Below, in pieces: positions 36,874-43,505 of a stretch of 64,000 nucleotides of DNA. The position numbers were made by a program, and so were the translations under genes. The notes beneath the pieces were generated by a model. It saw only the letters and a list, made by a program, of their open reading frames with translations, was not told where the DNA came from and did no database searches. Source of the DNA: Bacillota bacterium (lineage in GTDB: Bacteria > Bacillota > Ch66 > Ch109); the NCBI GenBank assembly GCA_013178275.1, contig JABLWZ010000019.1:1-64000 (forward strand). The letters are read 5' to 3'. How positions within the stretch are numbered: position 1 is the first letter of the stretch; every line of letters starts with the position of its first letter.

Positions 36874-37304
36874 TGCTGGAAGCAAAAGATATCATGCGCA
36901 TAATCCCTCACCGCGAGCCATTTCTGCTGGTGGACCGCATCATCGAACTGGAGCCGGGGACCAGAGCGGTCGGGATTAAAAACGTCACCTACAACGAACC
37001 CTTCTTCGCCGGACACTTTCCCGGCAACCCGATCATGCCCGGGGTCCTGATCGTGGAGGCGTTGGCTCAGGTGGGGGCGGTGGCCCTGCTTACCCTGGAG
37101 GAGCACCGGGGAAAACTGGGACTGTTCGGGGGGATAGAGAAGTTCCGGTTCAGGCGCCAGGTGGTACCGGGGGACCAGCTGAGGCTGGAGACCCGGGTGC
37201 TGTGGGTGAGAAGAGGGATCGGAAGGTGCGCGGCGGTCGCGACAGTAGACGGAGAGGTCGCGGCTGAAGGAGAGGCCATGTTTTCTATTACTGAAAATCG
37301 ATAA
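36873..37304 (+). CDS. fabZ: 3-hydroxyacyl-ACP dehydratase FabZ
   Basis: FabZ dehydrates hydroxyacyl-ACP. [17 protein letters not shown], the catalytic His in [20 protein letters not shown], and the Glu in VEALAQ are all present. [11 protein letters not shown] is the C-terminal signature. 143 residues is typical. GTG overlaps the upstream stop by one base. It closes the fab operon. Confidence 0.96.
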   Translation: MLEAKDIMRIIPHREPFLLVDRIIELEPGTRAVGIKNVTYNEPFFAGHFPGNPIMPGVLIVEALAQVGAVALLTLEEHRGKLGLFGGIEKFRFRRQVVPGDQLRLETRVLWVRRGIGRCAAVATVDGEVAAEGEAMFSITENR

Positions 37305-37364
37305 AAGCAATCTATTTTCTGCAAATTGTGATAACTTGCAATATTACAATTTTCTTTTTTACTA

Positions 37365-37393
37365 TTGACAGTGCAGCAAGCAAAGGGTATAAA
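37365..37393 (+). promoter_or_regulatory. Strong sigma-A promoter with no protein gene downstream
   Basis: TTGACA (37365-37370) and TATAAA (37388-37393) are separated by 17 bases. The next strong signal downstream is a terminator, with no convincing ORF between. Confidence 0.75.
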
Positions 37394-37417
37394 TAAAGAA
37401 ACAAATCGAGTTCCATA

Positions 37418-37448
37418 TTTCGACATTATATAGAGAATTATGTCGAAA
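37418..37448. promoter_or_regulatory. Inverted pair of Spo0A-like boxes
   Basis: TTTCGACAT (37418-37426) and ATGTCGAAA (37440-37448) are perfect inverted copies 13 bases apart. Each contains TGTCGAA, the core of the Spo0A box. They lie just downstream of the promoter, a place suited to repression. They could instead form a 5' hairpin in the RNA. Confidence 0.45.
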
Positions 37449-37638
37449 AAACGAGGGAAGGCTTGACGTTAAAACGCAGCATTTTTCGCAGCACACTCCA
37501 AGACTCAAATCCAGCAGGGCTCGAAGCAAATTCGCAGCAAATCCGCAGCAGCATACCAGAAAATGAAGCAGCACTATCTGAAGCAGCAGACGTAATAGAG
37601 ATTGTAACTACGATGTGGGCCTTCCCCCGAAACTTTGC

Positions 37639-37668
37639 AGCAGACCTTTTGAGGTCTGCTTTTTTTCA
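37639..37668 (+). terminator. Terminator of the candidate small RNA
   Basis: AGCAGACC (37639-37646) pairs perfectly with GGTCTGCT (37653-37660), followed by seven T residues counting the last of the stem. Confidence 0.85.
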
Positions 37669-37670
37669 CA

Positions 37671-37766
37671 TTATCAGAAAGTATAAACCGGACTTTCTGA
37701 TAATAAGCAAGCGCAACTATGGCTTTCGCCTTCGTCAAGGACTTGGCGATAGCCAAGTTTTCTTCG
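37671..37766 (+). repeat. Dispersed hairpin repeat, copy C
   Basis: TTATCAGAAAGT (37671-37682) pairs perfectly with ACTTTCTGATAA (37692-37703). Compared with copies A and B, one G-C pair has become A-T on both arms. A second hairpin CTTGGC/GCCAAG and TTTTCTTCG follow. A partial duplicate of the last segment (gacctgggcgacggctgag) lies just after, near 37772-37795. Confidence 0.75.
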
Positions 37767-37891
37767 TAAATCAGGACCTGGGCGACGGCTGAGTTTTCTA
37801 TGTCTTCCGGGGCAGATTAAAGTAATAAAGGAAAACCAGTGCTGATGGAGAATGTTAAATCAGGACTATAAACCATGCTGCAGGTGCTAGG

Positions 37892-38515
37892 ATGAACAGA
37901 TTTTTCAGGTACTGCCCGCTGCTGCTGGCGGGAATGGCGGTTGTCCTGACGGCGGCGATAATCGTATCCAACCCGGGATACATCGAAAACTTTTCTCAAA
38001 CCTCCGCCTCGATGTACGTGCGAAACCTGCTCCAGGGAAAAAGCTCCACCGGGGTCTTCTCCGGCCGCGCCAACGACCTGGATTTCTCCCTGGCCGAACC
38101 GGGGGACATCCTGCTGGCGGGGGACCAGGACGGATGCTACGGCCATTTCACCCATGCCGGCATCTACCTGGGGCAGGGTATGGTGCTGGAGGGATACGTC
38201 GACTGTGGGGTGAGCCGGCAGCGGCAGGAACACTACCGCTACTATGACTGGGCGTGCATCGTGCGGGTCAAGATACCGCGCGAGCAGCGGCAGGCGGCGC
38301 TCGAATACGCCCTGCAGCAGGAGTACAAGACCTTTTACCCCATAGCCTTCAAGGACGGCGAACGCTACTGGAACTGCACCAAGGTTATCTGGGCGGCCTA
38401 CCTCAGGCAGGGGGTGGACCTGGATTCCATGCAGGACATCTGGGTGACGCCTGACAGCATCTACCGCAGCCGGATGATCGACGTGCTTACCAGTTCGGGG
38501 GAGATGCCTATATGA
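37892..38515 (+). CDS. YiiX/YebB-like (C92-type) papain-fold hydrolase
   Basis: The 207-residue protein has an N-terminal membrane segment (YCPLLLAGMAVVLTAAIIV, residues ~8-26), so it is probably membrane-bound facing outside. The catalytic domain has AEPGDILLAG, then GHFTHAGIYLGQG with the predicted His, and RYWNCTKVIWAAYL with the predicted Cys. This order is that of the circularly permuted NlpC/P60-like YiiX family. A role in cell-wall or lipid amide cleavage is possible. It overlaps the next gene by 4 bases. Confidence 0.75.
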   Translation: MNRFFRYCPLLLAGMAVVLTAAIIVSNPGYIENFSQTSASMYVRNLLQGKSSTGVFSGRANDLDFSLAEPGDILLAGDQDGCYGHFTHAGIYLGQGMVLEGYVDCGVSRQRQEHYRYYDWACIVRVKIPREQRQAALEYALQQEYKTFYPIAFKDGERYWNCTKVIWAAYLRQGVDLDSMQDIWVTPDSIYRSRMIDVLTSSGEMPI

Positions 38516-38979
38516 GGACGATCCGCTGGACAGCCAGGCTTTTTGTCATACACGTCCTATTCATCCTGCTGGTGGCCGAGGGGACGTATTTTCAGGGACT
38601 GGACCTGGTTTTTTCGCTGTTTTATCTCGTCATCCTCTGGCAGGCGGGAAAGGCGATATCCGACGAGTTCGAGGCCAGGCCCTGGTTGAACCTGATTATC
38701 GTAGGGACGGCCTATCAGCTGCCGGGATACGCCATGACGGTGATAAATCTGCTATATTATAATGGAAAGCAGGGGATAGCCGCCGACTTCACTTACGGAT
38801 TTCAGCTCTGGCACACCCCGCTGCTTCCCTTTCTTTCTCTCCACACCTTTCCACTGATCGGCGATTTTATATCCTACTTCGTCGCCCTTTTCTTTCTCTC
38901 ACCGTTTTACCTGCTGGTGATGATCGCGCCGTTCGCATCCAGACGCTCGCGGGCGAGCCTGGCCGGCAAAACCGGGTGA
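38512..38979 (+). CDS. Hypothetical multi-pass membrane protein
   Basis: The 155-residue product has four hydrophobic segments (about residues 7-25, 27-45, 57-80 and 110-140) and a short basic tail. I recognise no family. ATG overlaps the upstream hydrolase stop, so the two are probably translated together and may act in the same envelope process. Confidence 0.6.
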   Translation: MRTIRWTARLFVIHVLFILLVAEGTYFQGLDLVFSLFYLVILWQAGKAISDEFEARPWLNLIIVGTAYQLPGYAMTVINLLYYNGKQGIAADFTYGFQLWHTPLLPFLSLHTFPLIGDFISYFVALFFLSPFYLLVMIAPFASRRSRASLAGKTG

Positions 38980-39016
38980 TGCTTTCATCAGGGGACAGTA
39001 AGGAGCTGTTGACCGA

Positions 39017-40060
39017 TTGTCCAGGAGAACGATAAATGCCCTGATGGTCACACCTTTTCACAGCGTCCAGCGGGGCAACAGCCTGACGGCGTCACGGATA
39101 AGAGAAGGGCTGGAGCGCCGGGGTATTGTTTTTAAGACGGTTTCACTGGAAGCTCCAGATTGGGAGACCAGGCTGGGCGAGGCGCTAAAGGGAGGCCGGT
39201 TCGACCTGGTCCATGGTTTCCACGGGGTCTACCTGGGGAAGATGCTTGGACTTTACAGCGCCCTGGAGCAGATTCCGCTGCTGCTGACGATGACCGGCAC
39301 CGACCTGAACCTCAGACTGGGCGACACGGAGAGGAAGGCGCTGGATGCCGCGGTCTCGGCCGCCAGCCGGGTAGTGGTCTTCAACGATGATTCCCGGTAC
39401 CGGCTGCTCAGCCGGTACGCCGGGATGGCGGGAAAGGTGTTTTCCATTCCCCAGGGGGTTTACCTGGAGGACGGGCGTGAGATGACCCGCGCCGATCTGG
39501 GGCTGCGGGAGGATGAGGTCTTGTTCGTGCTACCCAGCGGGCTTCGGTGGGTTAAGAATATAGAACTGGCGATTTCGGGAACAGAAAGGGCCCGGGCCTC
39601 GAATCGACAGATCAGGCTGCTGATAGTGGGGGCGGCTATAGAAAAAACATACAGCGAAAACATCCTCCAGCGGCTGCGGGACTTACCATGGGCCTGCTAC
39701 CTGGGTGAGGTGCCCCACTCCTGGATGAAGGGCCTGCTGCGCGTGAGCGATGTCGTTCTCAACACCTCGCGTTCGGAGGGACAGCCCCAGGGCGCGCTGG
39801 AGGCGATGAGCCTGGGGAAGCCGGCCATCCTTACCCTGGCGCCCGGCAACCGGGGGGTTATTCGGCATGGGGTGGAGGGATTCTACGTCAGGGATGTGGA
39901 GGACCTGGAGGCCGCCGCGGTTAACCTGGCCGCGGCGAAAAGGCTCCGGGACCTGATGGGCGACCAGGCCAGGGCGATGGTGGCACGGAGGTTTTCGCTG
40001 GAGAGGGAGATCGACGCCTACGCGGCTCTGTATCACGAACTGTCTTTCTTAAGACCTTGA
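39017..40060 (+). CDS. Glycosyltransferase family 4 protein
   Basis: The 347-residue protein has the GT-B layout. The N-terminal half has VTPFHSVQRGNSLTASRI and GFHGVYLGKMLG. The C-terminal nucleotide-sugar half has VLPSGLRWVKNIELAI, YLGEVPHSWMKGLLRVSDVV and the NTSRSEGQPQGALEAMSLGKP acceptor/donor motif. The sugar and acceptor are unknown. TTG start after AAGGAGC. It may belong with the two upstream envelope genes. Confidence 0.82.
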   Translation: MSRRTINALMVTPFHSVQRGNSLTASRIREGLERRGIVFKTVSLEAPDWETRLGEALKGGRFDLVHGFHGVYLGKMLGLYSALEQIPLLLTMTGTDLNLRLGDTERKALDAAVSAASRVVVFNDDSRYRLLSRYAGMAGKVFSIPQGVYLEDGREMTRADLGLREDEVLFVLPSGLRWVKNIELAISGTERARASNRQIRLLIVGAAIEKTYSENILQRLRDLPWACYLGEVPHSWMKGLLRVSDVVLNTSRSEGQPQGALEAMSLGKPAILTLAPGNRGVIRHGVEGFYVRDVEDLEAAAVNLAAAKRLRDLMGDQARAMVARRFSLEREIDAYAALYHELSFLRP

Positions 40061-40085
40061 CTTTAAGCGGTTATGCTGTTAGAAT
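40057..40085 (+). promoter_or_regulatory. Promoter of tRNA-Pro
   Basis: TTGACT (40057-40062) and TAGAAT (40080-40085) are separated by 17 bases, 12 bases before the tRNA. The -35 overlaps the glycosyltransferase stop. Confidence 0.7.
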
Positions 40086-40096
40086 GGTTTATGCGT

Positions 40097-40174
40097 CGGG
40101 GCGTAGCTCAGCTTGGCTAGAGCGCTTGCTTGGGGTGCAAGAGGCCGGGTGTTCAAATCACCTCGCTCCGACCA
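40097..40174 (+). tRNA. tRNA-Pro (anticodon GGG)
   Basis: The acceptor strands CGGGGCG (40097-40103) and CGCTCCG (40164-40170) pair with one G-T. The anticodon stem CTTGC/GCAAG encloses TTGGGGT with GGG at 40132-40134. The T arm GGGTG/CACCT encloses TTCAAAT. CCA is encoded at 40172-40174. Confidence 0.95.
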
Positions 40175-40186
40175 TTTATGAAAACT

Positions 40187-40208
40187 AAGGCTTTCGGGCC
40201 TTTTTTTG
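40187..40208 (+). terminator. Terminator of tRNA-Pro
   Basis: AAGGC (40187-40191) pairs with GCCTT (40198-40202), followed by a run of T. Confidence 0.65.
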
Positions 40209-40271
40209 TTGCGACGGCAGGGTTCGGCTGTGTATTGAATATTAGGACACTTTGGGACAACTTTTTTTTGG

Positions 40272-40300
40272 TTCACTAAAGCACCCGGGAGTGATATAAT
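40272..40300 (+). promoter_or_regulatory. Promoter of the structured RNA
   Basis: TTCACT (40272-40277) lies 17 bases before a perfect TATAAT (40295-40300) with TG at 40292-40293, an extended -10. Confidence 0.7.
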
Positions 40301-40306
40301 ATAATT

Positions 40307-40562
40307 GAAGGTGACGAGTAGGCGCTTTCAGGGGTTCAGACCAGAACCCAAAACAGCAAGAAAGGAGTGGTTGCCGGCAGTCATTTGGCGATTTGGGCCA
40401 AGTTAGGTCGGTAACAAAAGAATCATTGAGAGAAAAAAAAGAGTATACGGACACGCATGACGGTTGAGACTACCCATCCATTAAGGTCCTTGCAGCCAAT
40501 CGGTAAAGGACACTAAGCCCAGGTGAAAGGGCAGAAGAAAAGGGTAGTCTCAACCTGTTTTA
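40307..40562 (+). ncRNA. Free-standing structured non-coding RNA, about 255 bases
   Basis: It follows an extended -10 promoter and ends in a stem plus T-rich tract. The closing 3' stem is GGTTGAGACTACCC (40462-40475) with GGGTAGTCTCAACC (40542-40555), 14 perfect pairs. Inside it are GTCCTT/AAGGAC (40486/40506) and GCCC/GGGC (40517/40529). The 5' half has GGGTTC/GAACCC (40332/40344) and GTTGCCG/CGGTAAC (40370/40409) enclosing TTGGC/GCCAA. The next gene is convergent, so this is not a leader of a protein gene. No good ORF exists. I could not assign it to tmRNA, RNase P, SRP, 6S or a known riboswitch by eye; raiA-type or another rare class is possible. Confidence 0.65.
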
Positions 40563-40572
40563 TTATTGCGTT

Positions 40573-41034
40573 TTAAAGAACCAGCTTCATAGCCAGCTCG
40601 TCGCAGTTGGGGAACTTGATGCAGTTGATGCAGTCGGTCCATACCTTGTGGGGGAAGGTGTCTTTGGAAACCAGCTCGAAACCGCAGTTCTCGAAAAACT
40701 CCCTCTGGTAGGTAAGTGAAAACAGCTCGGGGATCTCAAGGCTCCGGGCCTCTTCTTTCAGGTAATCGACTATCTGCCGGCCTATACCCCGGCGGGAGGC
40801 TTCTTTCTTTACCGCCAGCGAGCGAATCTCACCCAGGTCCTTCCACAGAACGTGCAGCGCTCCTACCCCGACGACCTCCCCGTCCTCCCGGGCGATCACG
40901 AAGTCGCGGATGTTTTCATACAGTGACCCCAGCGGGCGGGGGAGCATCATGTGCTCGTCGGCGAAGCTGTTGACAAGCTCGAATATCTGGGGTACGTCCT
41001 GCATGGTGGCTTTTTTCAGTACGATCTCCGACAA
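40573..41034 (-). CDS. GNAT N-acetyltransferase, short ArgA-like
   Basis: The 153-residue protein is a single GNAT domain. Acetyl-CoA binding lies in IRSLAVKKEASRRGIGRQIV. The C-terminus TFPHKVWTDCINCIKFPNC, followed by DE and a short hydrophobic end, is typical of the short N-acetylglutamate-synthase-like group. It may make N-acetylglutamate for arginine synthesis, but no arg gene is near. TTG start. It converges with the structured RNA. Confidence 0.75.
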   Translation of the reverse strand: MSEIVLKKATMQDVPQIFELVNSFADEHMMLPRPLGSLYENIRDFVIAREDGEVVGVGALHVLWKDLGEIRSLAVKKEASRRGIGRQIVDYLKEEARSLEIPELFSLTYQREFFENCGFELVSKDTFPHKVWTDCINCIKFPNCDELAMKLVL

Positions 41035-41192
41035 TTGCTTTTGCCTCTTTTCTTTTAATCCTTTTTCTTTTTTAATTCTTTTCCCGAAGGTTAAATCCTT
41101 TCTTTCGAGAGAGGATTTTATTTTCGGAGAGAAAATTATATATAAAGAAGGCTTTGGGTATGACTGTTTCCAGTTAAGAGGAGGAATGGAAG

Positions 41193-41957
41193 ATGGTTTT
41201 CGTACGTTTATTATATTCCAACCAGGCTCGCTACGGAGTGCTGGAGGGACAGGAGATACAGCTCATCGAGGGGACCCCCTGGCAGAAGTATTCCCCGGCC
41301 CGAGAGCGGATCGGGATCGAGCGGGCGAAGCTGCTGGCGCCGTGTCAGCCTTCCAAGGTGGTCTGCGTCGGGCTGAACTACGCCGACCACGTTCAGGAGT
41401 TCGGCGACCGGCCCCTTCCCAAGGAACCGGTACTGTTTCTGAAGCCGTCCAGTTCGGTGATAGGTCCCGGGGCGCCGATCGTCTATCCGGCCATCAGCCG
41501 TCAGGTGGACCACGAGGCGGAACTGGCGGTGGTGATAAAAGAGGAGACCCGCCTGGTGAGCGTGAAGGAGGCGGGGAGAAGGATACTCGGATATACCTGC
41601 GGCAACGACGTTACCGCTCGGGACCTGCAGCGGAAAGACGGGCAGTGGACCCGGGGCAAGTCCTTCGACACCTTCTGCCCTTTGGGGCCGTGCATCGTGG
41701 ATCACCTGGAACCGGAAGGAGCGGTTATCCAGCTGCTGGTCAACAACGAGATGCGGCAGAATTCCCACACCTCGCATATGATATTCCCGGTAGAGTATCT
41801 GGTCAGCTTCATCTCACAGGTGATGACCCTGTTCCCGGGGGACGTGATCATGACCGGCACCCCGGCGGGCGTAGGCCAGATTATTCCAGGCGATACAGTC
41901 ACGGTCAGGATCCCGGGAGTGGGCGAATTGACCAATACGGTGATAAACGGAGTTTGA
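41193..41957 (+). CDS. Fumarylacetoacetate hydrolase family protein
   Basis: The 254-residue protein has the FAH fold. VCVGLNYADHVQEFG, EPVLFLKPSSSVIGPG and VDHEAELAVVIKEE give the metal-binding Glu residues. GNDVTARDLQ, GKSFDTFCPLGPCIV and GDVIMTGTPAGVG follow. Such enzymes hydrolyse or decarboxylate acylpyruvates such as fumarylpyruvate or oxaloacetate; the substrate is uncertain. ATG after AGAGGAGGAA. It stands alone. Confidence 0.88.
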   Translation: MVFVRLLYSNQARYGVLEGQEIQLIEGTPWQKYSPARERIGIERAKLLAPCQPSKVVCVGLNYADHVQEFGDRPLPKEPVLFLKPSSSVIGPGAPIVYPAISRQVDHEAELAVVIKEETRLVSVKEAGRRILGYTCGNDVTARDLQRKDGQWTRGKSFDTFCPLGPCIVDHLEPEGAVIQLLVNNEMRQNSHTSHMIFPVEYLVSFISQVMTLFPGDVIMTGTPAGVGQIIPGDTVTVRIPGVGELTNTVINGV

Positions 41958-41969
41958 TAAATTTATCGT

Positions 41970-41997
41970 TTGACAATTGGGTATAATGTGCTAAAAT
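41970..41997 (+). promoter_or_regulatory. Promoter of speD
   Basis: TTGACA (41970-41975) and TAAAAT (41992-41997) are separated by 16 bases, with TG at 41989-41990 giving an extended -10. Confidence 0.7.
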
Positions 41998-42005
41998 CTT
42001 ATTTG

Positions 42006-42051
42006 TTGGAATCGTAGGCCAGTATATCGCGAAATACGGCCGAAATTCCAA
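42006..42051 (+). promoter_or_regulatory. Stable hairpin in the speD leader
   Basis: TTGGAAT (42006-42012) pairs with ATTCCAA (42045-42051). Inside, GGCC pairs with GGCC (42017/42038) and GTAT with ATAC (42022/42034). It starts near the expected transcript start and ends about 30 bases before the gene. No terminator follows, so control, if any, may be on translation or RNA stability. Confidence 0.5.
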
Positions 42052-42080
42052 TAATCGTTATGTAAAGGGGGCTGATATGG

Positions 42081-42455
42081 ATGAGCACATTGGGCCGTCA
42101 CATCCTGGCTGAGGTTTATGGATGCCGGTTTGATGTTCTCAACGACATCAAAAAAGTGGAAGAGATCATGGTCAACGCGGCCTTGGAAGCAGGCGCTGAG
42201 GTCAGAGAGTACGTTTTCCACAAGTTCAGTCCGCAGGGGGTAAGCGGAGTAGTGGTTATATCCGAGTCGCACCTGGCCATTCACACATGGCCCGAACTGG
42301 GTTACGCAGCAGTGGATGTGTTTACCTGCGGAGACCAGGTTAACCCCTGGGATGCCTGTCATTACCTGACGGAAAAGTTCGAAGCGGGACACGTTACCAC
42401 CAATGAGATCATGAGGGGAAAACTCCCTCTGCAGAAGGTGGCCGTAAATCAATAG
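42081..42455 (+). CDS. speD: S-adenosylmethionine decarboxylase proenzyme
   Basis: SpeD supplies decarboxylated SAM for spermidine synthesis. It is made as a proenzyme that cleaves itself to form a pyruvoyl group. The cleavage Ser is in [19 protein letters not shown] (Ser near residue 64). [14 protein letters not shown] is the second motif. 124 residues fits the bacterial class 1B enzyme. ATG start after AAAGGGGGCTG. No speE is adjacent. A strong terminator follows. Confidence 0.95.
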   Translation: MSTLGRHILAEVYGCRFDVLNDIKKVEEIMVNAALEAGAEVREYVFHKFSPQGVSGVVVISESHLAIHTWPELGYAAVDVFTCGDQVNPWDACHYLTEKFEAGHVTTNEIMRGKLPLQKVAVNQ

Positions 42456-42498
42456 GAGGAGGATACTATTTTAAGCCGGAAAAAGAGGAATAAAGGCT

Positions 42499-42562
42499 AA
42501 CGATGGCCCAGGTAACGCGATGAAGGTATGAGTACGAGTGTTACTGGGCTTCGTTATTTTTA
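42499..42562 (+). terminator. Terminator after speD
   Basis: A long interrupted stem pairs GCCCAG with CTGGGC and GTAAC with GTTAC (42506-42516 with 42540-42549), with AACGA/TCGTT at its base, then ATTTTTAT. Confidence 0.75.
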
Positions 42563-42596
42563 TACACTTGCCTAACAAATGGATGCATTTTTTAGG

Positions 42597-42625
42597 TTGA
42601 CGAGTTACGTTATTAAGCCTATCAT
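42597..42625 (+). promoter_or_regulatory. Promoter of the quinone cluster
   Basis: TTGACG (42597-42602) and TATCAT (42620-42625) are separated by 17 bases, upstream of the prenyl-synthase-like gene. Confidence 0.6.
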
Positions 42626-42705
42626 CAGAATGAACCCTCATTAAGGAGGCTGTACAGATAAGAGAGAGATATGCGATCAATCGCTGCAAAATGGGAGGGT
42701 GGAAG

Positions 42706-43488
42706 TTGAATTTTGGGGTGTGGGGATCTTTAAGGGAGGTAATAGATCGAATAAGGTTGGAAAGCGAACGGCTGCTGGTCATCAGGGGCAATCCCCTGTC
42801 TGATTTTATGTCGATCGATCTTAATCAACCCAAGTATGAGGCGATTACTGCGGTGTTCCTCGGCGGCGCCCATCGCAGCAGGCTGGAGTCGGACGAGGGG
42901 TACCGGGTCAGGGTATTCGGGATGGCCAGTCTTTTCAACCTGATCCTGCTGGCGGCTGACGTCCACGGGCGGATCAGGGACAACGATTGTGGATACAACG
43001 CGGCCGGCCACAACAACCTCGATTACCCGGTCCTGCTTGGGGATTTCATATACGGCACCCTGCTGAGGAGGCTGTGCGATCTCGACTGCATCGAGATCCT
43101 GCCTGACCTGGCCGGGGTTATCTGCGATATTAACGAGGGCGCTATGCGGCGCGACGAACTGTCGGCGGCGGGTGGCGGCCTTTTGGATTATATGCCGGTT
43201 ATCCGGCAGGAATACGGCTCGGCCTTCAGGCAGGCCGCCCGGACCGGGATGTGGATGGCCGGCGAAAGCGACCTGGAGGACACTTACAGTGAAATGGCGT
43301 GCTATATCGGTATGGCAATCGGCATCGAACAGGTGGGAATGGACCCGGCCATGGCCAAAGCCTGCCGGCGTGACTCCCTCTACCTGTACAGCAAGCTGGA
43401 GTACGGAAGCGTTAGAAGGTACGCGCACCATCTGCTGCGATACGCCGGTATCGAACGCAAGACACTGAGGGCAGCAAGCGGACAGTAA
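42706..43488 (+). CDS. Degenerate polyprenyl-synthetase-like protein
   Basis: The ~260-residue product aligns in pattern with trans-prenyl diphosphate synthases: ILLAADVHGRIRDND stands where DDxxD should be, and YPVLLGDFIYGTLLRRLCD matches the following LAGDYLF-type helix. Both aspartate-rich motifs are missing or altered, so it is probably not catalytic. It could be a regulatory or partner subunit of the complete synthase at 46577. TTG 42706, 7 bases after GGAGGG, is preferred; ATG 42691 is the alternative. It leads the ubiD-ubiA-ubiX cluster. Confidence 0.55.
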   Translation: MNFGVWGSLREVIDRIRLESERLLVIRGNPLSDFMSIDLNQPKYEAITAVFLGGAHRSRLESDEGYRVRVFGMASLFNLILLAADVHGRIRDNDCGYNAAGHNNLDYPVLLGDFIYGTLLRRLCDLDCIEILPDLAGVICDINEGAMRRDELSAAGGGLLDYMPVIRQEYGSAFRQAARTGMWMAGESDLEDTYSEMACYIGMAIGIEQVGMDPAMAKACRRDSLYLYSKLEYGSVRRYAHHLLRYAGIERKTLRAASGQ

Positions 43489-43505
43489 GGGGTGGAGACT
43501 GGACT

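Larger units (their letters stand above)
37400..37668 (+). ncRNA. Candidate small RNA between fabZ and the C92-peptidase gene
   Basis: The unit runs from a consensus promoter to a strong terminator, about 265 bases. It is AT-rich and contains about eight GCAGCA units spread along it (first near 37373, last near 37637). The open frame at 37463 starts with TTG, lacks a ribosome site, runs through the terminator and resembles nothing known, so a non-coding transcript is more likely. Paired Spo0A-like boxes lie near its 5' end. No known RNA family is recognised. Confidence 0.5.

Noticed and set aside
37463-37792. 109-residue open frame on the plus strand
   Set aside because: TTG start without ribosome site, runs through a strong terminator and a dispersed repeat, and resembles no family.
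40079-40276. 65-residue open frame on the minus strand
   Set aside because: It lies across the tRNA-Pro gene; its ERGDLNTRPLAPQASALA-type text is the well-known false translation of tRNA.
42455-42500. Ten-residue frame after AGGAGGAGG downstream of speD
   Set aside because: It would need an ATT start and encodes only a short basic peptide; there is no way to support it from one genome.
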